From the NCBI GenBank assembly GCA_020428025.1, contig JAGQNO010000004.1, positions 1-37,387 of the forward strand: 37,387 nucleotides of DNA, written 5' to 3'. Every line of letters begins with the position of its first letter. The first letter of the stretch is position 1. Of the stretch, positions 8,559 to 15,561 are shown one piece after another. The translations under genes and the position numbers were made by a program. The DNA is from Candidatus Saccharimonadota bacterium (GTDB lineage Bacteria; Patescibacteriota; Saccharimonadia; Saccharimonadales; UBA4665). Under the pieces are notes generated by a model, which was given only the letters and a program-made list of their open reading frames with translations, did not search any database and was not told the DNA's origin.

Positions 8559-8589
8559 AAAAACGGATATCAAATGATACTCGTTTTTT
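8559..8589 (-). terminator. Bidirectional intrinsic terminator after rpe
   Basis: The arms 8559-8571 and 8576-8588 form an AT-flanked stem of about 12 bp with one A-C mismatch and a 4 nt loop; T-runs follow on both strands (T5 minus, T6 plus). It lies between the rpe stop and the tktN promoter. The flanks CCCTA/TAGAG resemble the ends of two perfect palindromes elsewhere in the window (15658-15693 and 25153-25191). Confidence 0.7.
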
Positions 8590-8595
8590 AGAGCG

Positions 8596-9231
8596 CTACG
8601 AAACAGCCTTAACCAGCGTGGCAAAAGCCGCATCCGGGTTGTGTGCGTTATGGATAAAGCCGCCCACATTTAGCACGTCCACGCCGCCGGCCGCTATGGC
8701 GGCTGCGTTTTCATCGTTTACTCCGCCATCCCAGCCAATTTCTAGACTGGGCTTTAGGCCGCGTAGGTATTTTGCTTTTTCTAGTAGGCTGAGGTCAGCG
8801 GTAGAGCCGCCTTGGTAGCCAATGTTGCCGCTAAAAATTAATACATGGTCAATTTTATCTATGCTGGACGCCAAGGCCTCCGCCGGTGTGCTAGCTAGCA
8901 GCGATACTCCAACCTGGATGCCGTGTTTGTGAAGCGTATCGGCAAATGTGTCAAAATCGCCATCGGCCTCTGCCTGAATAATTACCAGACGCGGATGCTG
9001 CACCACAAAAAGCTCAATGTGTGCCGTGGGATTTTGGAACATGACGTGCAAATCCACCTGCACATTGCCGGGCCACCAGAGTTTGTCTAGCGCAATCAGT
9101 TTGCGCGGCTCAAAAATGCCATCACCCACATCTATGTGCCAGCGGCTGGCAAAGTGTTCAATCCGCTCAATTTGAGCACGGTAGCCATGCGATTCTTCTG
9201 CGGTGATAGTGGGGCAAATGGTTGCGGCCAT
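8596..9231 (-). CDS. rpe: Ribulose-phosphate 3-epimerase-like protein
   Basis: A 211 aa TIM-barrel protein of the ribulose-5-phosphate 3-epimerase family, which interconverts ribulose-5-P and xylulose-5-P. The metal and catalytic positions are kept: HIDVGDG (His32, Asp34), DLHVM (His62) and GWDGGV (Asp168), and the phosphate end is NVGGFI. Two family motifs are altered: the usual PGFGGQ loop reads FSGNIGYQGG, and the first strand reads ICPTITAEE in place of the common SPSILSAD. It may therefore be a divergent epimerase or act on a related sugar phosphate. It lies in the gap-rpiB cluster, next to the other pentose-phosphate enzymes, which supports the name. The stop is followed by the terminator at 8559-8589. 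Confidence 0.85.
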   Translation of the reverse strand: MAATICPTITAEESHGYRAQIERIEHFASRWHIDVGDGIFEPRKLIALDKLWWPGNVQVDLHVMFQNPTAHIELFVVQHPRLVIIQAEADGDFDTFADTLHKHGIQVGVSLLASTPAEALASSIDKIDHVLIFSGNIGYQGGSTADLSLLEKAKYLRGLKPSLEIGWDGGVNDENAAAIAAGGVDVLNVGGFIHNAHNPDAAFATLVKAVS

Positions 9232-9239
9232 GGGCTTGA

Positions 9240-9557
9240 TTAGACAGTCTCCACTGCTTTTCTAACCAAAAAAATTATTGGCGCTTGCTGCGAAGGAGGT
9301 AACTCGTGACCGTTATGCGACACAATGGTGGAGCAACCGGGATAATCTTCAATCATAGTTCTACCCTTGTCAGAGTCTACAGTAACAAGAGTTGCACTCT
9401 GTGAAGTGTCAAAATCGCCATGCATGACTTCTAGCGTAACGCCGCCTGTGACCAGTCGCCCAAATGTAAGAGTTTTTGCTGCAGCTGCATCAGCATATCT
9501 TGTTCGTGATACTTCTAAGAGCTGCCCTACTGGACTATCAAAATTTGGCTTTTTCAT
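9240..9557 (-). CDS. Unrecognised 105 aa protein
   Basis: A small soluble protein with no recognised family. It has a basic N-terminus (MKKPNF), a predicted alternating strand/turn pattern, an acidic middle (HGDFDTSQ, VDSDKGRTMIEDY) and a hydrophobic C-terminal strand (APIIFLVRK). There are no metal-binding clusters or membrane segments. A clear Shine-Dalgarno (AAGAGGA) precedes the ATG by 6 nt. It sits between rpiB (38 nt upstream) and rpe (8 nt downstream) on the same strand, so it is co-transcribed with pentose-phosphate genes; a role in that pathway is only a guess from position. Confidence 0.7.
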   Translation of the reverse strand: MKKPNFDSPVGQLLEVSRTRYADAAAAKTLTFGRLVTGGVTLEVMHGDFDTSQSATLVTVDSDKGRTMIEDYPGCSTIVSHNGHELPPSQQAPIIFLVRKAVETV

Positions 9558-9595
9558 GTTTTTCCTCTTAAGCTTACTCTACTAGTGTACGCCGC

Positions 9596-10039
9596 TTATG
9601 GCAGTCGGTCCAGCTGTTTTATGCGGCGCGTAAAACGCTCTGCGCCAGCATATGGTGTGGCTAGCCAGGCATTTACAACAGCTTCTGTGGTGCGCCAGTC
9701 TAGGTAGCGCGAGGGTAAGCAGAGCACATTGGCGTCGTCGTCATTGCGGCTGGCGCGGGCTTCGTCTAAGCTCCAGCAAAGGCTAGCGCGAATGCCCTTA
9801 AAACGATTTGCCGCCATGGCCATGCCCTGGCCGGAGCCACAGATTAAAATGCCGCGGGCGTTCACATCTTTATCAGACAAAATGCTGTGACAAACTTTGC
9901 CGGCAAACGTGGGAAAGTCGTCTTCTGGATTGTTGGCGCCGGCGTTGTCTACTACTTCATGGCCAGACTTTTTAAGAAACTCGGCAATCCGATTTTTGTA
10001 GTTTTCTCCGTTGTGGTCAGCGCCTAAAAAAATTTTCAT
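9596..10039 (-). CDS. rpiB: Ribose-5-phosphate isomerase B
   Basis: RpiB interconverts ribose-5-phosphate and ribulose-5-phosphate. The 147 aa protein has the N-terminal GADHNG motif (His9), the catalytic Cys67 in ILICGSGQGM, the anion-binding ANRFKGIRA loop, and the later NDDDANVLCLPSR segment, all in the order of the RpiB/LacAB family. Length is typical. It overlaps the end of gap by 4 nt (ATGA) and is followed by the 105 aa gene and rpe, forming a pentose-phosphate run. LacA/LacB (galactose-6-phosphate isomerase) share the fold but need two subunits, and only one is present here. Confidence 0.93.
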   Translation of the reverse strand: MKIFLGADHNGENYKNRIAEFLKKSGHEVVDNAGANNPEDDFPTFAGKVCHSILSDKDVNARGILICGSGQGMAMAANRFKGIRASLCWSLDEARASRNDDDANVLCLPSRYLDWRTTEAVVNAWLATPYAGAERFTRRIKQLDRLP

Positions 10040-11043
10040 AGCAGCTTGCCGACATCGGCCACCAATTCTACTAAGCGATTAGAGTATCCCCACTCGTTGT
10101 CGTACCACACTACCACTTTGGCCAGATTGCCGTCTACCACGTTGGTGAGCTCTAGGTCTACGGTGCCGGAGGCGGCGTTGCCAATGTAGTCACTGGAAAC
10201 CAGCGGCTCATCAGAAACTGCCACGATGCCTTGGTAGTACGGCTCGTTAGAGGCTTTCTTAAGCACCTGGTTGATTTCTTCTACGGTAGTGTTGCGCTTT
10301 AGGACCATAGTGACATCGCTCAAGGAGACGACCGGTGTGGGGACACGCACGCTTAAGCCATCAAACTTATCTTGGAGTGATGGAACTGTCTTGGTGACAG
10401 CGATTGCAGCGCCAGTAGTAGTAGGCACGATGTTCTGCGGCGCGGCGCGTCCCTCTCTAAGATCTTTCTTAGGCCCATCCGCCAGTGACTGGCTGGCGGT
10501 GTCCGAGTGCACGGTAGTTAGCATGGCTTTTTCTACGCCAAATTCGCGGTCCATGATGTCCATAACAGCGGCAATGCTGTTGGTGGTGCAGCTTGCATTG
10601 CTAATAACGTCACCGGCGTTTTTAAGTTCTTCATCGTTGGCGCCAATGACAATAGTCTTAACCGTGTCGTCTTTGGCGGGTGCGCTAATTACTACTTTTT
10701 TGGCCCCAGCCTTTAGGTGGGCGCCAGCGGCCTCGCCGTTGGTAAAGAAGCCGGTAGACTCAATGACGACGTCTACTTTTAGGTCTTTCCAGGGCAGTGC
10801 GGCGGGGTCTTTTTCTGCCAACACTGGGATTTTGACGCCGTCAACTATGATATTTTTGTCATCAAACTCAACTTTGCGGGCGTAGTTGCCGTAGTTGGTG
10901 TCATGCGCTAGCAGGTAGGCCAGCGTCTTGGTATCTGTTAAGTCGTTGACGGCTACGACCTCTACGTCTGACCGCTCCCGCGCAATTCTAAAAGCAATCC
11001 GACCAATCCGGCCGAACCCGTTAATGGCTACTCGTGTTTTCAA
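10036..11043 (-). CDS. gap: Glyceraldehyde-3-phosphate dehydrogenase, type I
   Basis: GAPDH oxidises glyceraldehyde-3-phosphate to 1,3-bisphosphoglycerate with NAD(P). The 335 aa protein shows the Rossmann motif INGFGRIGR (7-15), the catalytic Cys152 in SNASCTTNS, and His179 in TTVHSDTASQ; the C-terminal WYDNEWGYSNR is standard. The usual HAYTNDQ stretch after the catalytic His is HSDTASQ, a modest variant. Translation appears to start at TTG (11043), 7 nt after a strong GGGGAGGGG Shine-Dalgarno; the protein begins MKTRVAINGF, so no earlier start is needed. A near-consensus promoter lies 36-64 nt upstream inside the end of the HAD gene. gap heads the gap-rpiB-105aa-rpe operon. Confidence 0.97.
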   Translation of the reverse strand: MKTRVAINGFGRIGRIAFRIARERSDVEVVAVNDLTDTKTLAYLLAHDTNYGNYARKVEFDDKNIIVDGVKIPVLAEKDPAALPWKDLKVDVVIESTGFFTNGEAAGAHLKAGAKKVVISAPAKDDTVKTIVIGANDEELKNAGDVISNASCTTNSIAAVMDIMDREFGVEKAMLTTVHSDTASQSLADGPKKDLREGRAAPQNIVPTTTGAAIAVTKTVPSLQDKFDGLSVRVPTPVVSLSDVTMVLKRNTTVEEINQVLKKASNEPYYQGIVAVSDEPLVSSDYIGNAASGTVDLELTNVVDGNLAKVVVWYDNEWGYSNRLVELVADVGKLL

Positions 11044-11078
11044 GCTACAGCCCCTCCCCTGTTTTCTCTTATGGTTAC

Positions 11079-11107
11079 ATTGTAGCCCGCTAAGGGTTAC
11101 TTGACAA
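11079..11107 (-). promoter_or_regulatory. Sigma-70-type promoter of the gap operon
   Basis: The minus strand reads TTGTCA (11107-11102), exactly 17 nt, then TACAAT (11084-11079). It overlaps the stop region of the HAD gene. Transcripts would carry a leader of about 28 nt with a strong Shine-Dalgarno (11051-11059), in contrast with the leaderless genes around it. Confidence 0.75.
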
Positions 11108-11732
11108 GAATTTCTGCAAAATCGTCTATGATGTAGGTTGGCTTGAGCTTTTTTAATTTGTCTAAATTGTAAAATTTGCTGTGGGATTCTGGATAGAACA
11201 GTATGCTGTCTATGCCAAAATTCAGGGCTGCACCTAGGTCTTTGTCCGAGTCGCCAACCATAACTGCCTCTGATTTTTGGCCGCCCAAGAGCTCCAATGC
11301 TTTTTCTAACGGCTCCGGATGCGGCTTGTGATTGGCAACATCGTGGCCAGTTACGAGCGCATCAAAATAATCGGCAATTCCATGCCGCTCAAGCAGACGT
11401 TCTACGTCGTGCTTGGCAGAAGTTGTAACAAGAGCAATTTTTCTTTCTTGTTGGTGGAGTGATTTTAGGGTGTTTTTAGCCTCTGGATACAGATTAACGT
11501 CTTGTAGCAATTGAGCGGCGACCTGATACGCATCATTAAAAGCCTCCTCTGGGTCATCCTGACTCCATGACTTAAACGTATTCTCAAAATTGCCAAAACT
11601 AAGACCGATTTCTTCGTCGCTCACCTGAATATTCCGCTTGTCTAAAGAGGCGCGTATGGCAGTAAGCCAGACCTCTAGCGTCTGCGCCAGGTTGCCGTCC
11701 CAATCGAATAGATAATACTGATATTGTTTCAT
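11097..11732 (-). CDS. HAD-superfamily phosphatase (phosphoglycolate phosphatase-like)
   Basis: A 211 aa HAD hydrolase. Motif I is LFDWDGNL (Asp10 nucleophile, Asp12), motif II is LVTTSA, motif III is a Lys in HKPHPEP, and motif IV is MVGDSDKDLGAA, with a four-helix cap between motifs I and II. This layout fits the Gph/YjjG-type subfamily, which dephosphorylates small phosphometabolites; the substrate is not evident. Motif I has Asn where most members have Thr (DxDGT to DWDGN). It overlaps the HD-domain gene by 4 nt and is the last gene of the ppa-HD-HAD operon; the gap promoter lies in its tail. Confidence 0.88.
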   Translation of the reverse strand: MKQYQYYLFDWDGNLAQTLEVWLTAIRASLDKRNIQVSDEEIGLSFGNFENTFKSWSQDDPEEAFNDAYQVAAQLLQDVNLYPEAKNTLKSLHQQERKIALVTTSAKHDVERLLERHGIADYFDALVTGHDVANHKPHPEPLEKALELLGGQKSEAVMVGDSDKDLGAALNFGIDSILFYPESHSKFYNLDKLKKLKPTYIIDDFAEILVK

Positions 11733-12334
11733 CTTATCTCCTGATTATATTTCTTTGCTAATATTTCAAGATTTGGTTTGCCAAATTCCTGGGCTAAGTC
11801 ATGCCACTTCTGCGCGTTGTGTTGGCCAAATTTTTCTGTTACAAAATTCTCATACCATTCGTAGCTATTGAATACTAGGTGCGACAGTTTTTCTTTTGAG
11901 TGAAATTTATCGGCATACATGACAAGGCGTTCTTCAGCTGTAGTTGGCCTATAGTCTTTTTCCGGAATCGGCAATTCCTGGCTTACCACATCCTCCGCGC
12001 TAAGGCCTAGCCCGATATGATGCAGGCAAGCATTGCAATATTCTTCCGGCAGCCCTTCCGCTCTAAGCGTTGCAGCCCCGGCAATTGCATGTTGAATTTG
12101 TGCCTTGCCGCGTTTAATAACGCCTCTGCCGTCAAACAGCAGATAATAGCCAACATCATGGAGGCGACACGCAGCAACCACAAAATCCTTGTTAACCTTT
12201 AGGTCATTGACTTCTATAAGTTGCTGGGCAATTTCTGCCACGATTTGGCAATGCGTAAAAACCAGCCCAAATAGAAACTCACTTGGCGCGTGCGTCTTAT
12301 GAATTACCTCTATTTGCTCAAAGGTAGGTGTCAT
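11729..12334 (-). CDS. HD-domain protein (predicted phosphohydrolase)
   Basis: A 201 aa protein with an HD metal-dependent phosphohydrolase domain. The ligands are visible as His28 (FTHCQ), the His59-Asp60 pair (CRLHDVGY), His82 (QHA), His105/106 (CLHHIG) and a later Asp in MYADKFHS. Family members cleave nucleotides or other phosphoesters; the small single-domain form resembles uncharacterised proteins often linked to nucleotide salvage. The open frame extends 11 codons further up, but the ATG at 12334 shares a base with the ppa stop (TAATG), so this start is preferred. It is translationally coupled to ppa upstream and to the HAD gene downstream, suggesting a phosphate-handling operon. Confidence 0.83.
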   Translation of the reverse strand: MTPTFEQIEVIHKTHAPSEFLFGLVFTHCQIVAEIAQQLIEVNDLKVNKDFVVAACRLHDVGYYLLFDGRGVIKRGKAQIQHAIAGAATLRAEGLPEEYCNACLHHIGLGLSAEDVVSQELPIPEKDYRPTTAEERLVMYADKFHSKEKLSHLVFNSYEWYENFVTEKFGQHNAQKWHDLAQEFGKPNLEILAKKYNQEIR

Positions 12335-12909
12335 TATTTCTGGCAATCGCAATTGCCGCAGCCGCAACCGGCAATCTCTGGCTTCTGCTCTTGGTAGCGC
12401 TTAATGCAGGACTCAATGATTTGCTTAGCCTCCTCTGCATCACCCCAGCCCATAACTTTAGTGGAGCCAGGTTTTTTGAGGTCTTTGTAGTGGGTAAAGT
12501 GGTGCTCTAATTTTTGGCGTAGCATGGGGTCGTCATCCAGAGACTTTAGTAAATCACCTTGGTCGCGGTTGTCTGCGGGCACTACAACGATTTTGTCGTC
12601 CACCTCTCCATCGTCTTCAAATTTCATGACACCCACAATGCGCGCCTCTAGCCACACGCCGGTTGCTAGGGGTTCTGGGCAGATAATAAGGGTGTCTAGT
12701 TCATCACCATCCTCGTCCAGTGTTTGGGGTATAAAGCCGTAGTTACAAGGCTTGGCAAAGATGGCCGGCTCTACGCGGTCCAGCATAAATACGGCGCGCT
12801 TGCGGTCCCACTCAACTTTTAGGCGCGAGCCTTCTGGGATTTCTACTACGGTGTTAACAAGGCCAGCGGCTACGTCGCCCGGCGTTAATACAACATTAAA
12901 ATCGGCCAT
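12334..12909 (-). CDS. ppa: Inorganic pyrophosphatase, family I
   Basis: Soluble pyrophosphatase splits PPi from biosynthetic reactions to drive them forward. The 191 aa protein has the family core NYGFIPQTL, the metal signature DGDELD (Asp67, Asp69, Asp72), and the later acidic and basic active-site segments (VVVPADNRD, HHFTHYKDLKK). It starts at ATG 12909 with Shine-Dalgarno AAAGGAG 8 nt upstream; a longer open frame reaching 13188 runs antisense to the next gene and is not used. An unusual C-terminal tail carries four cysteines in GCGCGNCDCQK, which family I enzymes normally lack. ppa heads the ppa-HD-HAD operon and is divergent from the GDPD gene. Confidence 0.96.
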   Translation of the reverse strand: MADFNVVLTPGDVAAGLVNTVVEIPEGSRLKVEWDRKRAVFMLDRVEPAIFAKPCNYGFIPQTLDEDGDELDTLIICPEPLATGVWLEARIVGVMKFEDDGEVDDKIVVVPADNRDQGDLLKSLDDDPMLRQKLEHHFTHYKDLKKPGSTKVMGWGDAEEAKQIIESCIKRYQEQKPEIAGCGCGNCDCQK

Positions 12910-12936
12910 GATTTTGTCTCCTTTAGATTTGATTCT

Positions 12937-12946
12937 ATTGTACACT
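12937..12946. promoter_or_regulatory. Overlapping divergent -10 boxes (ppa / GDPD gene)
   Basis: ATTGTA at 12937-12942 is TACAAT on the minus strand (ppa), and TACACT at 12941-12946 is the plus-strand box (GDPD gene). They share two bases. The minus transcript would carry a leader of about 20 nt with a Shine-Dalgarno; the plus transcript would start at its ATG (12953). RNA polymerase cannot occupy both at once. Confidence 0.5.
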
Positions 12947-12952
12947 AAGAGT

Positions 12953-13627
12953 ATGAAAATTATTGGGCACCGCGGCGCCGCTGGCTTGGCTCCAGAAAAC
13001 ACCTTAAGCGCCATTACGCACGGCTTACAGTACCGCGTAGATGAAATAGAGGTCGATGTCCGCGTTACCAAAGACGATGTGCCCGTTTTAATCCACGACG
13101 ATTTCCTACGCAGCGCCGGTGGCGACCGGCTAGAGGTAGAAGTAAGCACGTTTAAACAGATCAAGGAGTTAGACGGCCAAATTGCCACCCTAGCAGAGGC
13201 AATTGAGCTTATTGACCGCCGTGTGCCCCTGTTTCTAGATATTAAGCCAGACGTCTACACCCAGCCAATCTTAAATGTGTTAGACCAGTTTTTTACTAAA
13301 GGCTGGACGGCTGATGACTTTGTAATTAGTTCTAAGGATTATTTTTTACTAGAGGCACTGCACCGCGCGATTCCAGAGGTAACTAAGTGCGTCCAAGAAC
13401 CGTGGAGCAGCCTCCGTGCCGTGGTGCGCGCCAAGCGCGTGGGCACCAAGCGCCTAAGCATGAATCATAGGTTTTTATGGTCTGGCTTTGTAAAACACAT
13501 GGACCGCCGCGGCTGGCTTCTGAGCGCCTACACCGTGAATGATCCGCGCCGCGTCCGCACCTGGAAAAAACATGGTCTGTATGGCGTGTTTACAGATAGG
13601 CCAGACCTATTAAGCGACATTCACTAA
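12953..13627 (+). CDS. Glycerophosphodiester phosphodiesterase family protein
   Basis: A 224 aa GDPD-family TIM barrel. These enzymes hydrolyse glycerophosphodiesters to glycerol-3-phosphate and an alcohol. The catalytic and metal residues are in place: GHRGAAGLAPEN (His6, Arg7, Glu15), EIEVDV (Glu33, Asp35), LIHDD (His48) and FLDIK. There is no signal peptide, so it acts in the cytoplasm, perhaps on lipid breakdown products. The ATG at 12953 lies 6 nt after a -10 box (TACACT), predicting a leaderless message; the longer open frame from 12752 runs over ppa and is rejected. It is followed after 24 nt by the reductase gene, which has its own promoter. Confidence 0.88.
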   Translation: MKIIGHRGAAGLAPENTLSAITHGLQYRVDEIEVDVRVTKDDVPVLIHDDFLRSAGGDRLEVEVSTFKQIKELDGQIATLAEAIELIDRRVPLFLDIKPDVYTQPILNVLDQFFTKGWTADDFVISSKDYFLLEALHRAIPEVTKCVQEPWSSLRAVVRAKRVGTKRLSMNHRFLWSGFVKHMDRRGWLLSAYTVNDPRRVRTWKKHGLYGVFTDRPDLLSDIH

Positions 13628-13639
13628 GCTCAACTTTGC

Positions 13640-13645
13640 TATACT
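13640..13645 (+). promoter_or_regulatory. Extended -10 promoter of the reductase gene
   Basis: TG-C-TATACT is followed by 6 nt and the ATG at 13652, predicting a leaderless transcript. No strong -35 was found. Confidence 0.55.
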
Positions 13646-13651
13646 AGATGT

Positions 13652-14314
13652 ATGCAAACTATCCTAACCAGCCATCACGAGCTGACGTCAGAAATCAGCA
13701 GCTTTTGCTTTGCCAAACCAGACGGTTTTATGTACACCGCTGGGCAGTTTATTGAGCTGACGCTAGAAGGTCACGGCAAGCACTGGTTTACGCTGTCTAG
13801 CTCGCCGTTAGAGCACGATCTGTGCATCACTACAAGGCAAACGGGCTCGGCGTTCAAAAAGGCACTGTTTGGGCTGCAGACCAGTGCTGCAGTAGAAATT
13901 AGCCAGCCTATGGGCGATTTTGTCTTGCCCAAATTGCAGCAGACACCCCTGGTGTGGGTGGCGGGCGGCATCGGCATTACGCCCTTTATTAGCCAGCTCA
14001 AACTGCTGACAGAAACCGGTGAGCCACGGCCTATTCGTCTACTTTGGGCGGTCAGCACAGAGGACGACATTGTTTTCCAGGATGTCATGGAGGCGGCCAA
14101 GCAGCACGTAACTATTATTGTCTCTAAGCCCAGCGCTGCCTGGGGCGGCGAACGCGGTCATCTAACCGCAGAAATGGCCAGCGCCCTAGCAGACCTAGAA
14201 AAAGACTCTCTGATTTTCCTTAGCGGCCCGGAGCCGTTTGTGGACTCGCTCAAAAAGGGCTTACCTGCACGTCAAGTGGTAACTGATTCCTTCCCTGGCT
14301 ACGGCGATATTTAG
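13652..14314 (+). CDS. Ferredoxin/flavodoxin-NADP reductase-like oxidoreductase
   Basis: A 220 aa two-domain flavoprotein of the ferredoxin-NADP reductase superfamily. The N-terminal FAD domain has YTAGQFIEL and the isoalloxazine-side segment HWFTLSSSP, where the family usually has RxYS; here the Arg is His and Ser is Thr. The C-terminal NAD(P) domain has GGIGITPF, FLSGPEPFV and a C-terminal aromatic FPGY. It transfers electrons between NAD(P)H and an unknown partner; no ferredoxin or flavodoxin gene is adjacent. The stop overlaps the stop of trxB on the other strand by a few bases, so the two transcripts run into each other with no terminator between them. Confidence 0.85.
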   Translation: MQTILTSHHELTSEISSFCFAKPDGFMYTAGQFIELTLEGHGKHWFTLSSSPLEHDLCITTRQTGSAFKKALFGLQTSAAVEISQPMGDFVLPKLQQTPLVWVAGGIGITPFISQLKLLTETGEPRPIRLLWAVSTEDDIVFQDVMEAAKQHVTIIVSKPSAAWGGERGHLTAEMASALADLEKDSLIFLSGPEPFVDSLKKGLPARQVVTDSFPGYGDI

Positions 14315-15240
14315 CCTGCCCGGTGGCTGTCTTCTAAATATTCCCGCATCTTAAGTGCGGCTGTGGCGCCCTCTCCGGCGGCTGAAGCAATCTGCATGGT
14401 GGCGCCAGAGCGGATATCGCCCGCTGCAAACACGCCGGGGACGTTGGTCTGCAAGTTGGCATCTGTAAACACAAAACCGATTTCATCACACAAGACGCCT
14501 GAGCCATGGACAAACTGAGAGTTGGGCACCAGGCCCACAAAGACAAACACGCCGTCTACCGCAAACTCTTTGCCGCCACCTTTAACAGATGTGACGCCGC
14601 TTTCTGGCGACCCCACAATTTCTTCTGTTGGCGTGGCTAGATGGACGGTGATTTTACCTTCTTGAACGGCTTTGTCTAAATCTTTCTGAAGCACATCGCT
14701 GGCGCGCAGCTTGGACCTAACGAGCAAATCAATATGCGTCGCAAAGCGCGTCAAGAACAATGCTTCTTGCACGGCGCTGTTGCCGCCGCCAACTACGGCC
14801 AGTTTTTTGTCCCGGTAAAAGGCGCCGTCGCAGGTAGCGCAGTAATGGACGCCCTTGCCATAAAACTCTTGCTCTCCAGGTATGCCTAGTTTTTTGTAGT
14901 CTGAGCCTGTGGCAATTAGGACTGCTTTGGCATAATAGTCACCGTCAGTGGTTTCTAGACGTTTTAGGGCGCCCTCATCATGAATGGCGGTGACCTCTCC
15001 GTATTCTATTTTGGCACCAAAACGCTCTGCCTGTTTCTCTAGGTTGTTGGCCAGCGTTAAGCCTTCTACGCCATCCGGGAAGCCGGGGTAGTTGTCTACC
15101 TTATCTGTAATGGCGGCTAGGCCACCTACTACGCCGCGCTCAAAGAGCAGCGTGTCTATGTCCTCACGGGTGGTGTAAATGGCAGCGGTTAACGCGGCCG
15201 GGCCAGCGCCAACTATGATAATGTCATGTGTTTTGCTCAT
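14311..15240 (-). CDS. trxB: Thioredoxin reductase family flavoprotein
   Basis: A 309 aa flavoprotein of the thioredoxin-reductase family, which passes electrons from NADPH through FAD and a redox disulfide to thioredoxin-like proteins. Seen: the FAD Rossmann motif IIVGAGPAA (8-16), the redox pair CATCDG (about 133-138), the NADPH-domain motif VVGGGNSAVQEA, and the C-terminal FAD motif GVFAAGDI. It shares one base with the stop of the upstream glutaredoxin-like gene (TAATG), so the redoxin and its reductase are made together. The unit is driven by a strong promoter embedded in a dyad. A ferredoxin-dependent variant cannot be excluded, but the GGGNSA motif fits a nucleotide-using enzyme. Confidence 0.95.
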   Translation of the reverse strand: MSKTHDIIIVGAGPAALTAAIYTTREDIDTLLFERGVVGGLAAITDKVDNYPGFPDGVEGLTLANNLEKQAERFGAKIEYGEVTAIHDEGALKRLETTDGDYYAKAVLIATGSDYKKLGIPGEQEFYGKGVHYCATCDGAFYRDKKLAVVGGGNSAVQEALFLTRFATHIDLLVRSKLRASDVLQKDLDKAVQEGKITVHLATPTEEIVGSPESGVTSVKGGGKEFAVDGVFVFVGLVPNSQFVHGSGVLCDEIGFVFTDANLQTNVPGVFAAGDIRSGATMQIASAAGEGATAALKMREYLEDSHRAG

Positions 15241-15488
15241 TACGCTAGGGCCGGTGCCAGCTTAGACAAGTTGTAGCCAACTACGACTTCTTTAGAGTCA
15301 TCTTGCTTGGTAACAACGGTAATAGGCACGGTTAGGGAGCCGGACAGGGCATGAGCTTCTGCCTGGCGCTCTGGCTGTTCATCTAGGTTAACAACATCGT
15401 ACTTGTGCGATTTAGCGTCTAGGTATTTCTTAACCATGGCGCAGTACGCACAGGTATTTGTAGTAAAGATAGTAATATTTTTGACCAT
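15240..15488 (-). CDS. Glutaredoxin/NrdH-like redoxin
   Basis: An 82 aa thioredoxin-fold redoxin. The active site is CAYC (Cys13, Cys16) near the N-terminus, with a cis-Pro in TVP (Pro55) and a C-terminal GY...L segment, matching glutaredoxin/NrdH-type proteins. Partnering with the co-encoded TrxB is likely, which would make it NrdH-like in behaviour (reduced by thioredoxin reductase, not glutathione). Its targets could include ribonucleotide reductase; none is present here. The ATG follows GGAGGGG by 3-4 nt. The mRNA leader is about 75 nt and contains the small hairpin CACCT-CCCC-AGGTG (plus-strand reading, 15527-15540). Confidence 0.88.
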   Translation of the reverse strand: MVKNITIFTTNTCAYCAMVKKYLDAKSHKYDVVNLDEQPERQAEAHALSGSLTVPITVVTKQDDSKEVVVGYNLSKLAPALA

Positions 15489-15561
15489 AATCCCCTCCGG
15501 TCTTTTAATTTTGGCTTTTCCGCAGCCACCTCCCCAGGTGATTTTTGTTTCTGCCTCAAGT

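Noticed and set aside
12752-12952. N-terminal extension of the GDPD-like protein
   Set aside because: It overlaps the ppa gene in antisense; the GDPD fold begins at the ATG at 12953 with GHRGAA.
12910-13188. N-terminal extension of pyrophosphatase
   Set aside because: It runs antisense through the GDPD gene and across the divergent promoters; the family start and a Shine-Dalgarno place the ATG at 12909.
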